This document shows positions 9,508 to 21,218 of a stretch of 64,000 bases of DNA, in pieces; position 1 is the stretch's first letter, and each line of letters starts with the position of its first letter. The translations under genes were made by a program, and so were the position numbers. A model generated the notes under the pieces. The model was not told the origin of the DNA. It saw only the letters and a program-made list of their open reading frames with translations, and ran no database searches. The stretch covers positions 1,054,001 to 1,118,000 of the forward strand of contig JAJHTX010000006.1 of NCBI GenBank assembly GCA_032164295.1. Reading direction: 5' to 3'. The DNA is from Inonotus obliquus. Lineage: Eukaryota > Basidiomycota > Agaricomycetes > Hymenochaetales > Hymenochaetaceae.

Positions 9508-10929
9508 ATGGATAGGTTTCCTCACGAGATACTTTGTGCCATATTTCTCCTCGCCTTACCATACCCAATTCATCCGGACACTTACGACGAATCCCGTGGA
9601 TCTATCACAGTCCCTCTATATATATCGCACGTCTGCCGGACCTGGCGCGACATATCTATATCTCTTCGAGAACTGTGGTCGTATCTAAACTTCTTCCAAT
9701 TCAAGGGATCGACTATAAAGGTCTTCGACACATGGCTCGAGAGGACGAACGGAGCAGCGCTTAATTTCCGCGTTGAGTGCGATCCTCTGAGGATGTCTGA
9801 CATGGACGCACCCCTGCATCACCAAGAAGCGGAATATGTCATCACGACCCTGGTTTCTCAGCAGCATCGATGGAGAGAGGTCAAATTCGTGTGGGCGGGT
9901 GTTCGGGTATCGTCCGAGTTCCCAGGATTGAAATTGACGAATATGCCAATGCTGGAGTCGTTATCATTGAGTATGGGGATGGGAAATCGCGCTAGTATCA
10001 GTATCGAGCGATCTTCGAGGTTAAAACGCTTCATCGTTCGAGGATATGCTTTTGATCTAGAGACTGGAGATCATGTCTTTTGCGAGCTGGGCGATATCCG
10101 TTTTACTTGGCCAGTCCGTCCGGCGAGTGACGTTCTTCGCATCTGGCTCAATTTCCTTAGAGCCGCACCCAACCTGAAGGAATTCCGCACTTCTTCTAGT
10201 CCCAGCGATGGTGATTCCCCACCGTCATACCGTACCCCTTTCATTATCTTGCCCGACCTTCACGCCCTGGATTTGAGATCTAGCTTTGCGTCATATATCC
10301 TTGATTACGTGACACTTCCGCGTCTGCGGTCGTTGTACTTCGTCAGCGGCTCTGACGGCGTAGACGACTACATGGAGACCAGGGTGATGCTTTTGAACTT
10401 CTTCCGGAGGTCACTACCACCTCTGACATCGTTGCGCATATTCTGGTATAGGGCGCATGAAGATTCAATTATCCAATTACTCTCCCTTCTCCCTACTCTC
10501 AAGCACTTGAGACTGGTCTGGGCGATGGGATCGAGGCGTTTCCTCGACGCCCTCACCATTAGCAACGAGACCAACACAAACTCAAACTCCTACAGCGCAC
10601 TCGTGGATAGGACTGGCATCGACACCGCTGTCTGCCCGGCGCTCGAGACACTATTCATCGAACGGTTCTTATTCGAAGAAGATGAGGATCCTTGTCCGGC
10701 GTTCATCGCGATGCTCAGGTCCCGAGAAAAAGCCTCTGGAAAGCTTTGGGACATACATTTCAGAGATGAACGATCCGGAAATTTGCCGGACCCACTTGTT
10801 GTCACAAGGTTCGGATTTTTAGTTGAAGAGGAGGACAACAGCGAGTTTCGGCGCCGATTGAGGCATCATCTCTCAGAACAAGGAGTGGTAATTGGTAACT
10901 ATGATGTTGTTGACTCTATTCTATCTTAA
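9508..10929 (+). CDS. F-box protein (expanded family), intact
   Basis: Intronless, 473 residues from the ATG at 9508. The frame is open further upstream to 9262, but all family members begin at MDR(F/L)P, so that start is preferred. The F-box is at residues 1-60 (MDRFPHEILCAIFLLALP, HVCRTWRDISISLRELW). The LRR-like middle contains LKLTNMPMLESLSLSM, LGDIRF, LPRLRSLYF, LPPLTSLRIFW and LLPTLKHLRLVW; the tail ends GNYDVVDSILS. Its nearest relative here is the frameshifted copy at 3207-4602. The 3' flank (about 10931-11060) repeats, in reverse, the flank of that copy, so the duplicated unit included downstream DNA. Role as a substrate adaptor of an SCF complex is inferred from the F-box. Confidence 0.85.
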   Translation: MDRFPHEILCAIFLLALPYPIHPDTYDESRGSITVPLYISHVCRTWRDISISLRELWSYLNFFQFKGSTIKVFDTWLERTNGAALNFRVECDPLRMSDMDAPLHHQEAEYVITTLVSQQHRWREVKFVWAGVRVSSEFPGLKLTNMPMLESLSLSMGMGNRASISIERSSRLKRFIVRGYAFDLETGDHVFCELGDIRFTWPVRPASDVLRIWLNFLRAAPNLKEFRTSSSPSDGDSPPSYRTPFIILPDLHALDLRSSFASYILDYVTLPRLRSLYFVSGSDGVDDYMETRVMLLNFFRRSLPPLTSLRIFWYRAHEDSIIQLLSLLPTLKHLRLVWAMGSRRFLDALTISNETNTNSNSYSALVDRTGIDTAVCPALETLFIERFLFEEDEDPCPAFIAMLRSREKASGKLWDIHFRDERSGNLPDPLVVTRFGFLVEEEDNSEFRRRLRHHLSEQGVVIGNYDVVDSILS

Positions 10930-10930
10930 A

Positions 10931-11060
10931 GTGGTCTCATATCATCTCTTGGTACGCATAGTAGCGTCATTATGTTTCTCGAAACTCGAAATCAGACAGT
11001 TTCGATGACCATTATTCCTGCACATACATGTAATGGTCCGAGGGCGGCATCTACTTCTTT
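10931..11060. repeat. Duplicated 3' flank of the F-box family (inverted relative to 3075-3205)
   Basis: Reading the reverse complement gives TTTCGAG, CATAGTAGC-like segments, CTTGGTACGCA and AGTAGATGCCGCCC in the same order as 3075-3205 and 2095-2225. It sits directly after the stop of the intact gene at 9508-10929, as in the other copies. The remaining sequence to 11460 contains nothing recognised. Confidence 0.6.
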
Positions 11061-11460
11061 TGACTTATGTACTCAACCAAAAATTCATGACCATTGATAT
11101 ATTGACTGATAATGCTAATAGCAAATGACCAATTTCTCATGTCTATCAATGAAATGAATTTATTGTAATGCTGCATAGGTGTGTAGACGGAAGTGGTGTT
11201 TAGATGTGGGGAGTCACCGCACTAGTGCTTATACACGCAAGGTTGACGAAGTGCCTCTCTAGACCAAGAGCACATTCGACAATGTACAACCCTTACACAA
11301 CTTCGTAGAGCTTCGTAGATTTTACTCAAATACTGATGCAAATATCGACATATTTATTGTACATACATTTGTCCCACATTCTGTTGAAGCTTGTGGAAAT
11401 CGACCTTCGAGTTCGAATGATACACATTAGAAGTAAGGAAATGATCCAAACCTGCTCATC

Positions 11461-12927
11461 TTACAATCCTCCACGAATGAGAAGAGAGTTAACGGCATCA
11501 TAATCCCCAATGACCACTCCTTGTTCCACAAGATGAACTCTCAACTTCTGCCTAAAACTACCAATGTCCTCGTCGATGGCCGATAAGCCAACGCTTTTAA
11601 CAGCAGGAGGTTCCCCTACAGGCCTACCACTACTATCTCGCAAGTGGATACTTCTGAACTTTCTTGAAACTTTTGCTCGAGACCTTAGCATCGTAATGAA
11701 AGCTGAACATGAACCACGAGTGTCGAACCCGAGTTTCAGCCTTTCGAAGAAGAGTGTTTCGAGGGACGGGCAAACAGCGGCTCCGATGTGCATGTCGACG
11801 TCAAGATCCGAATTTCTGGATTCCGCATATGAAACACCATTATTCGTCGTCGCAACGGCGAGCTCGTCGAACAATCGCCTTGATGCATTCGCCCCACTCA
11901 CTCGCAGGTATTTAAGAGTGGGAAGGAGATGGAGGGCCTGGATTATGATATCTTCATTCACGAAATGCCATAATACTACCAACGAGGTCAGAGGAGGGAG
12001 CGACCGTCGGAAGAAGTTGATCAACATCAATCCTTTCGCTTCAATCTCGGCATCATTACTCGCGAAAATTAGGTGTTGCAATCCAGGAAGTGTCAGGTAA
12101 TCAAGAGTGTATGACGCAGCAGCATCAGACCCGTTCATCTCCAATTTGAGGACTTGAAGGTTGGGTAGCGTGATGTAAGGCTCAGTATGGCCCGTTGGAC
12201 GGAATGGTGGTGGGGACGTGAAACGAGATGAACACGCGCGAAACTCCTTCAGGTTTGGTGTAGCCTTGAGGAAGTTTAACCAGGTATTGAGAGCGTCACT
12301 CCCTGGACGGTTGACGTAGTCGAAGAATATATCACCCGACTCGGACAAGGAATGCATCGGGTGTTCCCCAGTCTCCAGGTCAAAGTCCAATTCTTGGATT
12401 ACGAACCGTTTTAACCTCGGAGACTGTGCGATACTGATGTTTGCGCATAACGGTAGTCGCGCCGTCAATATTAGCGACTCCAGCTTCGGCATATTCGTCA
12501 GTTTCAGGCCTGGAAAATCGGGTGACAGTTGAACGTTCATCCATACAAGCTTGACCTCTTTCCATCGATGTTGTTGCGAAATCATGGTTGTGATGATATG
12601 CTCCGCATCACGATGTAGTTCCGGCCTTCGTTCCCAGTAACCATCACACCTGATATAGAAATTGAGTGGCATCCCTTTGGTCCTTTCGAGCCACGTATCA
12701 AAAACCTTGACAGTCGATCCGGTAGTGTAAGCGAAGCAATTGATGCACAGATACGACCACAGTGCTCCGAAGGAGAGCGATAGATCGCGCCAGACGCGGC
12801 AAACGTGCGAGATACGAAGAGGGACTAAAACGGAGTTACGATACATGGTGTACATGTATGGATGAATGGGGTATGGTAAGGCGAGCAGAAATACGCGACA
12901 TAGGATCTCAGCAGGAATCCTGTCCAT
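11461..12927 (-). CDS. F-box protein (expanded family), intact
   Basis: Intronless, 488 residues, starting at the only suitable ATG (MDRIPAEILCRVFLLALP). The F-box covers residues 1-60 with HVCRVWRDLSLSFGALW. LRR-like segments follow: LKLTNMPKLESLILTARL, LPNLQVLKLEMNG, LPGLQHLIFASN, LPPLTSLVVLWHF, LLPTLKYLRVSG. The tail ends GVVIGDYDAVNSLLIRGGL. It is most like the gene at 5979-7460 (both have SYLCINCF followed by YTTGS) and like the rearranged plus-strand remnant at 5236-5797. Substrate-adaptor function in an SCF ubiquitin ligase is inferred; the target is unknown. Confidence 0.85.
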   Translation of the reverse strand: MDRIPAEILCRVFLLALPYPIHPYMYTMYRNSVLVPLRISHVCRVWRDLSLSFGALWSYLCINCFAYTTGSTVKVFDTWLERTKGMPLNFYIRCDGYWERRPELHRDAEHIITTMISQQHRWKEVKLVWMNVQLSPDFPGLKLTNMPKLESLILTARLPLCANISIAQSPRLKRFVIQELDFDLETGEHPMHSLSESGDIFFDYVNRPGSDALNTWLNFLKATPNLKEFRACSSRFTSPPPFRPTGHTEPYITLPNLQVLKLEMNGSDAAASYTLDYLTLPGLQHLIFASNDAEIEAKGLMLINFFRRSLPPLTSLVVLWHFVNEDIIIQALHLLPTLKYLRVSGANASRRLFDELAVATTNNGVSYAESRNSDLDVDMHIGAAVCPSLETLFFERLKLGFDTRGSCSAFITMLRSRAKVSRKFRSIHLRDSSGRPVGEPPAVKSVGLSAIDEDIGSFRQKLRVHLVEQGVVIGDYDAVNSLLIRGGL

Positions 12928-13388
12928 GGCTGGCTATGTCAACCTTATGCGACGACAGTCAGGATGAAGTTCTCAGTACAAAAGAAGTGAGACACTGATA
13001 CTGATGGTGGAAGGGTTTGAAAGAATCATTCTCTTGATTGGATCGACGCGAAAGTTATATACCGCATTATAATTACGTAAGCCACCCATTTGTTGACTGC
13101 AGATGCGATTTCGATTACCCCCCTCCCTCCCGAAAAGTAAATGAGTGAATACGTAGGTTTATGTTAACAAAAGCGGCAAGAAAGGGAAGGTAAATAGAAA
13201 AAGATGCAAAATCGCTATTGGATATAAGAGAGCTCTCGTGGTGCCGTTAGATGGAAGCATGTCTATCTATGTATACAGTGAACAAGTGTATGCTGCGGGT
13301 AGGGAGCGATGGAAAGATGCGTTATTACTCGGATGCGGAGGCGAAGCTGATGTGGATGTATAACGAGAGCATTGGAATTCGGTAGTGA
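12928..13388. other. Intergenic stretch between F-box cluster and mitochondrial carrier
   Basis: About 460 bp containing the upstream region of the F-box gene at 11461-12927 and the 3' region of the carrier. No gene, tRNA or repeat was recognised. Confidence 0.5.
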
Positions 13389-14980
13389 CTACGAGAGCAA
13401 AAACTCCTTGACGAGTTCGTATGTGTAGAATCTGAAATACATATCGTCAGGCTCGCGAAGGACATTCAATTAGAGAGAAGACGAACGAAGTGGCTATACT
13501 CGGGGCAACTTTAACTGCAGGGCAATAAACGCCATTTAGCATCCAGGGTCCAACGGGGCGAGATAAGTTGACATACGCAAATTTGGCCAAATACCCTTGT
13601 ATAACCCTCTAACACCTTCATTCCTCAACACCCATCTGAGTGCATCAATAGCTCCCGTGTGTCTGACTGCCATGCTCTTCATTCCTGTCACTTGCATCTT
13701 CCGCCTCAGTACGTCCATGGGATATGTCAACGTCTGAGAAATGCTCCCCGCAAGTGCCCCACACATGAGCTTCCTCGGGGCGCTGGCGTTTGTCCCAGGG
13801 GGCGTAATGACACCTCGCAGAGCCTCGTATGAAGCGAAGTTTATTCCGACGTAGGGAGCGACACCGAAGGCGGTCGCTGGAAGACCACGATAGAGAGCTC
13901 GGATGCCACCTTCTTCTGCTATTACTTTCCGAGCCATTCCAAGCATAGTAAGGTGCGATGGCGTCTTGCGCTTTAAAGAAGCAGTCGAAGCAGATGCCTG
14001 GGAGGAAGAGGAAGTGCTGTAGGCAGAAGCAGAGGCAGTAGCGGAGACAGACGCAAATGTGCGCACAGGTTGTGCATTTCCCAGTCCGGGTACTTGTGAT
14101 GATGACGCAGCTGGAGACGGACCGGAATTTGGACTCGTATGTACGCTCGGAGTAGGCTCTTGGTGAAGGGGTATCGTCGCGGTGGCTATTGACAAGCGCG
14201 ATCGGACTAGATCAAGCGGGTAGGTAGAACCTTTGTGGCTGATTAGCATAAAGACGTATAGCAGCTATAAATAGGCACGCACAGACCGAGGTTATTCCGG
14301 CCAGCGCACCGGCAAGTAAGCGTGTCGGGGTATCAAGCTCTCTAGCGCCGTGCCCAGTAAGCAACTGCAGAATGCGCACTAAGTCTTCACAATAGGAGGT
14401 GATCTATTAAACAACCAGCCTTCTTTAATTGCTCGTACGTGGTGAATTGGACGGCACTGTAGGGAACGATGCGCAGACAATTAATGCCTACGTAAATTTC
14501 TAGAAGTCAACAACGCGGACAGCTACTGGAGGGTGTCGGATTACTCACCATTACCACGCATGAAACCCTCAAAGCCCTCCTCGCGCCACATGCGCACGAG
14601 GCTGCGCCATACGCCCTTATATGCTCTATCCGGCGAATCCGGTTGTACCTGCCTGTGCAATATTCCAATGTCAGCAAAGCTCTGCACGGCTGGTCGTAAG
14701 TCGAGATTACGCACTGAATGATCTTGAGACGTTCAAGCGGGCTGACAACAGTGCGTGATGCAGCGCCAGCTACACCTCCTGCAACGAAATAGGAGGAAAC
14801 CTGTGGACTCAGATATGCATTGAGAGAGAAACTATTCTTCGAGTCTAGTTGTTGAGAATCCGACGAAGGAGCGGATGCTACGGCCACTATTGGGACTGTA
14901 TTTGTTGTGGGTGCCACTGCAGGGTGGCGGTCTCCGGATAGAGAAGATGAAGATTGTTGTTGGCGAGCGTCAAGAGACAT
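13389..14980 (-). CDS. Mitochondrial carrier protein (SLC25 family, YPR011C-like)
   Basis: Spliced minus-strand gene starting MSLDARQQQSSSS at 14980, with a Ser-rich N-terminus. Three carrier repeats are visible, each with the P-x-(D/E)-x-x-(K/R) signature: SRTVVSPLERLKIIQ; then STYPLDLVRSRLSI, formed across an intron (14231-14282); then SQTLTYPMDVLRRKMQVTG. Other family segments are GFMRGNGINCLRIVPYSAVQ, GLPATAFGVAPYVGINFASY and KVAPSIATSFYTYELVKEFL. The last two exons are 13487-13514 and 13389-13431. One intron (14365-14419) appears to use a GC donor, giving YEQLKKLLTGHGARELDTP. An insertion rich in Ser, Pro and Ala separates repeats two and three. It should sit in the inner mitochondrial membrane; the first-repeat pattern resembles yeast YPR011C (APS/PAPS carrier) and ATP-Mg/phosphate carriers, but substrate cannot be assigned. 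Confidence 0.85.
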
Positions 14981-16061
14981 TATGAGCGCTCGCTATGGTG
15001 TTGTACATAGAAAGGAGAAGAGGGCTAGGAAGGGCATGCGCTGAGGAGTGGAGAGAGGTGAGGACGTATCGCTAAGACTTGCCGCTTTCGTCCCTCGCTC
15101 ACTCGCTGTATACAAATTTACACGTCACGTGCAGCCCACTACATCAGCCAACCATAGGTAGTGAATAGTTTTTAGAAGAACATTATGCTTCTCAGCACTA
15201 GAAGGTGTATGCAACATCTGAAAGTGTTATTCCGCTCAGTTTCAAGATCTACCATTGGTTTATGTAACTGGCGCAGAAAGAGAAGAATTTGCGAAAATTT
15301 TATCTGTTCTCCGCGATGATCAGCTGCAGAGATCTTCGGATCGACGTTACCCTTCCTGGAGTTCATTCTCACTGGCATCGGACTTGAGTGTTCAGAGTGG
15401 TTTAGGCAGCAACTCGTCTCGATGCGTGGATATATTTGAGATTAAACCCGGAATCAATGCACTATGAAATGATAAGAGGACAAGCCGAGTGACTGGTCAG
15501 GGGGAACAGTACTGATGATTGGGTTTCGGTATCTCTAGTCATATCTTCATCCTTTTTCCCCTGGTTGTTTTCTGACCGTTGCGGTAGTGACACTCCTTCA
15601 TCTCCTTCTTTTTTATCGTTGTCGACGACGACGACGACGGCTGACCAGTGAGAGTGCGGAGTTGGACGTGAGTGGACTGTGCTAATTGATCACTACCAGC
15701 ACTGTGATTTGCACTGATCGGCCCATTCGGCGCTCTCACCTCGTTTCATCCCTTCAAGCCACACTCTTTCTTTCTCTTTCTCTCATCCACCATCATCTAG
15801 CCTTATCCTCCATCTTCGTCGCCAACACCGCCGTCATTGTCGACTGAGACACCGAGGGGATACATGTTTGCTATACGCACAAAGTTTTAGCTCGGCCTCG
15901 TAAATATCCAGCCAGCTCTAGTCCATCTTCTACATACTAGTCCGCAACTTTGCACGGCGTATTCCTATCTTCAATTTCATCTAGAACGCCGTCCTCGTTG
16001 TCGCCAGCGTCATAACCTTCATCATCGCATTCTTCCGTCATCTTATCCCCCTTCGTTAAAC
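14981..16061. promoter_or_regulatory. Divergent intergenic region between carrier and RhoGAP gene
   Basis: About 1.1 kb between two divergent genes, so it should hold both promoters. The part next to the RhoGAP gene (about 15740-16061) is C/T-rich, with repeated TTCTTTCTCTTTCTCTC and TCATC runs typical of fungal promoters and 5' leaders. A short (GAC)n run lies at about 15625-15640. No gene is supported. Confidence 0.4.
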
Positions 16062-19000
16062 ATGCTCCGAGATACAGCCACTAAGCATCACCATGCGTCA
16101 ACCGCGAGTCACCCTCTCTCCTCTGCCCCGGTTCCGACAACCTCCTCTTCCTTTTTCTTCTCCCCAGCCCGCCGTGATACTCCTCAGGGCTACTCTGCCA
16201 TGGGCCAGGCCGAGAGTACGGTGAGGCAACCAGAGCTCGACGTTGGTGTGCAACAGGGCCAGTCGTTCCTTCCGCCTCCATCGCCGCAGCCAAAGGCCAA
16301 ATCCAGGTTCGGATGGCCTGGTCGTAGGAAAAAGTCTGAAGATTTCACGAAGCTCATGGGCCCTCCGATTTCTTCTTCCGCGCCCTCGTCATCATTGGCG
16401 CCACCCCCTCCGAGTAGCTTGCACAACACGAGCAAAGGAAGGGAGCTCGCTCGACAGGACAGCAATGTTTCTTCAGTGGAAAGCAGCAGCGGTCTGAGCA
16501 TGCCTGAGTTGTCACGCCCGCCGTCGAGGACTTCATCGGCAAAGCAGCTCACGCTGCAGTTCGCTTCGAATACGCTTACGGCTCTAAAGGGAAAACTCAA
16601 TGCATCTCAAGCATCAATTCATTCTCTTCGTGCTGGTACAGCAACCTCACCGACGACCCCACCCCCGCCGTTGCCACCCAAGCCCGACATGTCTCGACTT
16701 TCGTCGTCGTCCTCGACTCGCAGTGAAAACTCGTCAGGGGATTGGGTTTCACTGGAGAAGACTAGCAAACCCCTGCCATCACTCACCCCAGATGTTTCGG
16801 GGCCCGTGACAAAGATCGAGACTCCACACCTTGAGATGGTCCCTACGGCAACCACAGGAGCAGGATCGCCATCCACAGGCCATGTGCATGACGTCAACTT
16901 GCCCCATCGCAGAGAGCGGGAACGCCGCGAAGGTCCCGATTTGCAGACCGCAAAGGAAATTGCCGATGACTGGCGCAAGAGCGACTCAACACTGCGCACC
17001 GTACGTCTCGTTGGTTCGCGTACGCCACGTCCACTTTCTCTCGCGGAATCAACCAACTCAGGCCACACTGTTCTTCCGTCCGTGGGTGCGGGTTCACCAG
17101 CTGGGAATATGAACATCGGCGCGGGAAAACGACTAAGTGCGCTCATGACGGATCTTGACTTTGGTCTTAAGGAAGTTGATAGCGAAGACGATGATGACGA
17201 ACATTCGGCGTTTGCTTCTTCCCCTCCGTCTGCTTTCAACTCGGTACATACCTTTCATCAAGAGCAGTCCTTTGGTCAAGGTTCCGTGACGCCCGCTCAG
17301 CCTGCACCGAGACGTGGTTCTCTATCTATCCGAATTGGTCGGTTCTCAGGGTCGAAGACTCGCGTATCAGAACATGGGCAATTGAGTGGCTCAGACTCCG
17401 AGATGCTCTCTTCGTCCGTGTCAACTCAAGGTACAGGTACGGACATGGGAATGTTCACAGCAAACTCGTCTACTACGTCCGTCACCTCATCCTCACCTGG
17501 AATCGGAACGAAAGATTCGCGTCCTTCCATTGAGATCGCATCATCGGCAAGCATCGCTTCTAGTCTGAGCTCGGAGCATCGACCAGAAGTGTACGCGCAA
17601 TACAAGGCGAACTCGAAGCTCGAGCCATGGATCTCGCTTCCAACCACAGCATCTGATTCTCAAGCGTCCCTCTCTACCTCTGAATCTACTTCTGCATCCT
17701 CTCGTACAGGAAGCCCTAGTCGTGTTACCGACATGGAAAGGAAGAAGCATGCAATGGATATGAACCCACCTCACGGCACATCACTACGCCCTGCACAGCA
17801 GCGTAACCGACTGCAGAGCATTCAAGCTCGCGGCTTTCGACAGACGGCGGTTAGTCTTACAACAGGCCTCGCGCCAGCTGCTGGTTTCGCACGTAAAGCT
17901 GTCGATAGGCTTGGCCGTGCACTAGCTGGAAGCTCAAGTGCCGACACAGATGACACTCACGTCGCGCAAGCAGGAGCTCACAGACAGGGGCATGCGCCGT
18001 CAGCGTCAGCCTCAAGTGCTTCACTATTCGGAATGTCTGGACAGAACCCGCATTCTCATTCATATGGACATCATCACCGACACCTACCGCAACATCCTCC
18101 TTCGAGCTCAAAAAAAGCAATGCGAAAGCACGGTACAAGTCCTTCGGGTACTTGGTCTGTCCATTCCAGCTCGACGACTGATACGGACGGTGGACGGGCA
18201 GGACCGTATATCGGACCTTGCCTCCGTAGTCCACTTATTCCTCCCAGTGGTGGTAAAGGTCTGGTGTTTGGAAGGGAGCTTGAGCTTTGTGTCAAGGATA
18301 CTGCTTGTACTGGGGTGTTTGAGGACGGTGTGGATGGCCTTTCGCTGGAGGGCAGAAGCCTGCCTGCACTTGTTGTGAGATGTGCGCAGCATATCGTAAA
18401 ATGGGGAGTCCAGGAGGAAGGTCTCTTCCGGTCCGTCTCATGTTCACTCTAATTATTTGATTATGACTTACATACGTTTCCTTGTGCAGTATCTCCGGCC
18501 GTCCAACACACATCTCAAAGCTACGCGCCGAGTTTGACTCGGGGGCAGACTATGACCTGCGCCTGTGTGGACCAGGAGAAATTGATCCACACGCTGTGTC
18601 GTCGGTCTTCAAGGCTTACTTGCGTGAATGTAAGTGATTAAATGTATTATTAAGCGCTGAGGCAAAATGCTAAATTGCTATTGCAACGTTCTTTTGACAT
18701 AAATTATCTGTATGCTGTGCATCCTTGTCGAACTTTAAATAGTGCCTGAGCCATTGTTGACGCGCCATCTGATGCCGTACTTTGAAGCGGCGCTGACGGC
18801 CGAGAACAACATGAACAACGCCGCCGACGCACAAAGTACCGGAAGTGTCAACAATGGTTCTGTGCATACACGCGGTCCGGGCCTTCCCTCCAACCCTCGC
18901 GACAGCGTGCAGGTACGGAAAGCACCGTCACTCTCAACTTTCGCAGTCCCAACTTTGGCACCTCGTACTGCTTCTCATACACTTCTGTCGGCCCTCTCCG

Positions 19001-20553
19001 CGCTTATTGCACGCTTACCAAAGGAGAATCGCGATTTGTTGCGGACTGTGACCGAACTCATTATGGCCACAGCGCGTGCGAGCCGTGAAACGAAGATGCC
19101 GCTGAGCAACTTATTGCTGGTGTTCTGCCCCAGTCTGATGATGAACCCGCCCTTGTTAAAGGTGCTGTGTGAGGGAAAGGACATTTGGGATGGTCCACTG
19201 GAAGATGCCAAAGTCCCACCTATCCTTGGGGAGCCGTCGAGTCTTAAGACAGGTTCCAACGAACAAGTGCAAGAAAAGAAAGACGACATGATCACAGACA
19301 ACGGTCGAAAGAGCGAGGACGGTGAAGCAGATTTGCACCATCAACGAACGATTCGACGGACTCCAACGACGTCAAGTGAGGCCGTCAGCACAAAGCCGAT
19401 TTGCAAGGAGGAAACTGTTGAGGCGAAACCTGCCGCAATTGACCCTTCCCTTCCAAGTCTTGTCCTACCTTCTAATGACGAAGCGTCTGTAACAAGCGCG
19501 CACACAAAATCAGATTCGTTAGTCAGTGCATCATTTATTTCATCGTCTCCCGACGGAAATACGTATTCGTCCAATTCCTCCGACTCGTTGCATACCCCAC
19601 CGTCGTCTATTCCGGGAAACATCTCTTCGAATAACTCTCCTGCTCCTGGAGCTGTCACGAAGCCGAGCCTGAATACGAACGGACTGACCAACAAGATAAT
19701 GACTCTGCGTGTGCAATCCGACCTACCTTCTCCACTTTCGCCTTCAGCAGCAAGAAAAACTGTGCGAAAGTCCCTTATAGGTAATCCGATCCCGTTCCCC
19801 CTAGGTATTGGAATGGGCAGAAGTAGTAGCGCAAACGGAAGCGTTGGTAGTGCTCCTGTCACACCGATTGAACCGAGTGGATCGGACAAGCTGTCAGTGG
19901 CGTCACACTCTTCCAGCAGTCCGAACTTGTCCCGAGTTGGTCCTTTACCAAGCCCAGTTGGGACACCATTACGAAGGCGGAAGAGCAAGGCATCGTTATT
20001 AGGTCTCAAATCAAAACGATCTCTATCATCGCTCTTGGGCCTGGCACAGGAACAGACACAGGCTCGACCTTTGCGGCCTGCGGTCACAGAATTGACGGAA
20101 GAGCGCGATAAGGAGCCTCCGGTACGATCATTGACACCCTGTCCTGTACTCGAACTTCCCGTAGACACTTCGCGAATTCAGCTTGGAGAAGGTCTTGGTA
20201 TCTCGTTGGGTGAAGGTCGGGAATCAGAACGGGCGACTGTTGCGCCAAGCAATCTCACAATACCATCCTATTCGCGATCTCCTTCTCCCTCTCCTTCACA
20301 GTTGCGCCCGCAGGGGTCATCTGTGATGATGGACCGTGCGGAATCTGACTCCTCTGCCGTGACGAACTCGATATTCTACACTCCACCGACAACGACACGT
20401 GCGCTCGCTCCGGCAGCGAACTCTCTTTCGGTCGCATCAAGTACGAGCTCTGGTTCTGGGTCGTGTAGTTTCCTTGATTTTAATCTTGGACAGACTGGGG
20501 ATGAAGATGATTGGGCAAAGAGCGTATTGAAGGCGGCTGCTAACGATTCGTAA
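16062..20553 (+). CDS. RhoGAP-domain protein with long disordered arms
   Basis: Three exons (16062-18430, 18490-18629, 18743-20553) give about 1439 residues. The first 700 residues are Ser/Pro/Thr-rich and probably disordered. The RhoGAP domain spans about residues 745-1000: LVFGRELELCVKDTACTGVF, GRSLPALVVRCAQHIV, then GVQEEGLFRISGRPTHISKL with the arginine finger (FRISG), VSSVFKAYLRELPEPLLT, and LPKENRDLLRTVTELI with NLLLVFCPSLMM. A Ser/Asn-rich insertion of about 60 residues interrupts the domain after LTRHLMPYFEAALTAENN. The C-terminal 500 residues are again Ser-rich and basic in places. RhoGAPs speed GTP hydrolysis by Rho/Rac/Cdc42 and so control polarity and the wall. A second in-frame ATG at 16200 has a better context and gives MGQAES, a possible myristoylation start. 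Confidence 0.88.
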
Positions 20554-21218
20554 AGTGTCATAGTCGTTGGATCCGCACTAGTGTTGACTGGATATATGCA
20601 CTGACCTATTTGCTGATCTCTATCATGTTGACTCATTTTTCCCATCTCCATCCTGCAATTACCTTGAGCGTTGTTCAATTCACATTTTCTGATTCGTCTG
20701 TCATTCATATTTTAATATTGTAAAATTATCCCCTGGCTGGTGTATAATGTGTCTACGCGAGACAGGGACTTCGATGGATGGAAAGTTGGATATTTTTGAA
20801 ATCTTCATTCGAAGCACGAATCATTTTTGCAATACGCTCACAAACCAGTACGTTCGTTCTTTAGCTAATTTTCCTTTCGTTTCACTTCCATCCACATCTC
20901 CTTTCTATGCAACTTTGTCATTTACCTCATCCGACTGATTGAATCCAACGTCCGCTCGCGGAACTCATGCAGGTCTTGGCTGACGTTTATTTTTGAATGC
21001 TTCAAAGCAAGGAACTGTCAGCGAATCGGTCGAGTCACGTGCAATGCGTGTCAGTCGGATTCAATGCACAGTCTTGTCTCACCTCACGCCGCATACATCA
21101 TTTGATTATAATAAAAGCATGAATATCCCGCAACTCTCGAGTGCTCCCCTGTTTTCTCTTGGTCTTTTGCTCCCTTCTCTCGCTCGCTGGTGACCTGGCT
21201 TTGCTCTCCTAAATACTC
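20554..21218. other. Intergenic stretch
   Basis: Contains the 3' region of the RhoGAP gene and the promoter of the SNG1-type gene (C/T-rich just before 21219). No further gene is recognised. Confidence 0.45.

Noticed and set aside
14365..14419. GT-AG reading of the carrier intron with a GTTG donor and TTAG acceptor
   Set aside because: It would give a 37-nt intron and insert non-family residues; the GC-AG version has normal length and restores the family sequence.
16081..20168. Many long open frames opposite and within the RhoGAP gene
   Set aside because: They are shadows caused by the Ser/Pro-rich codon composition of the real gene.
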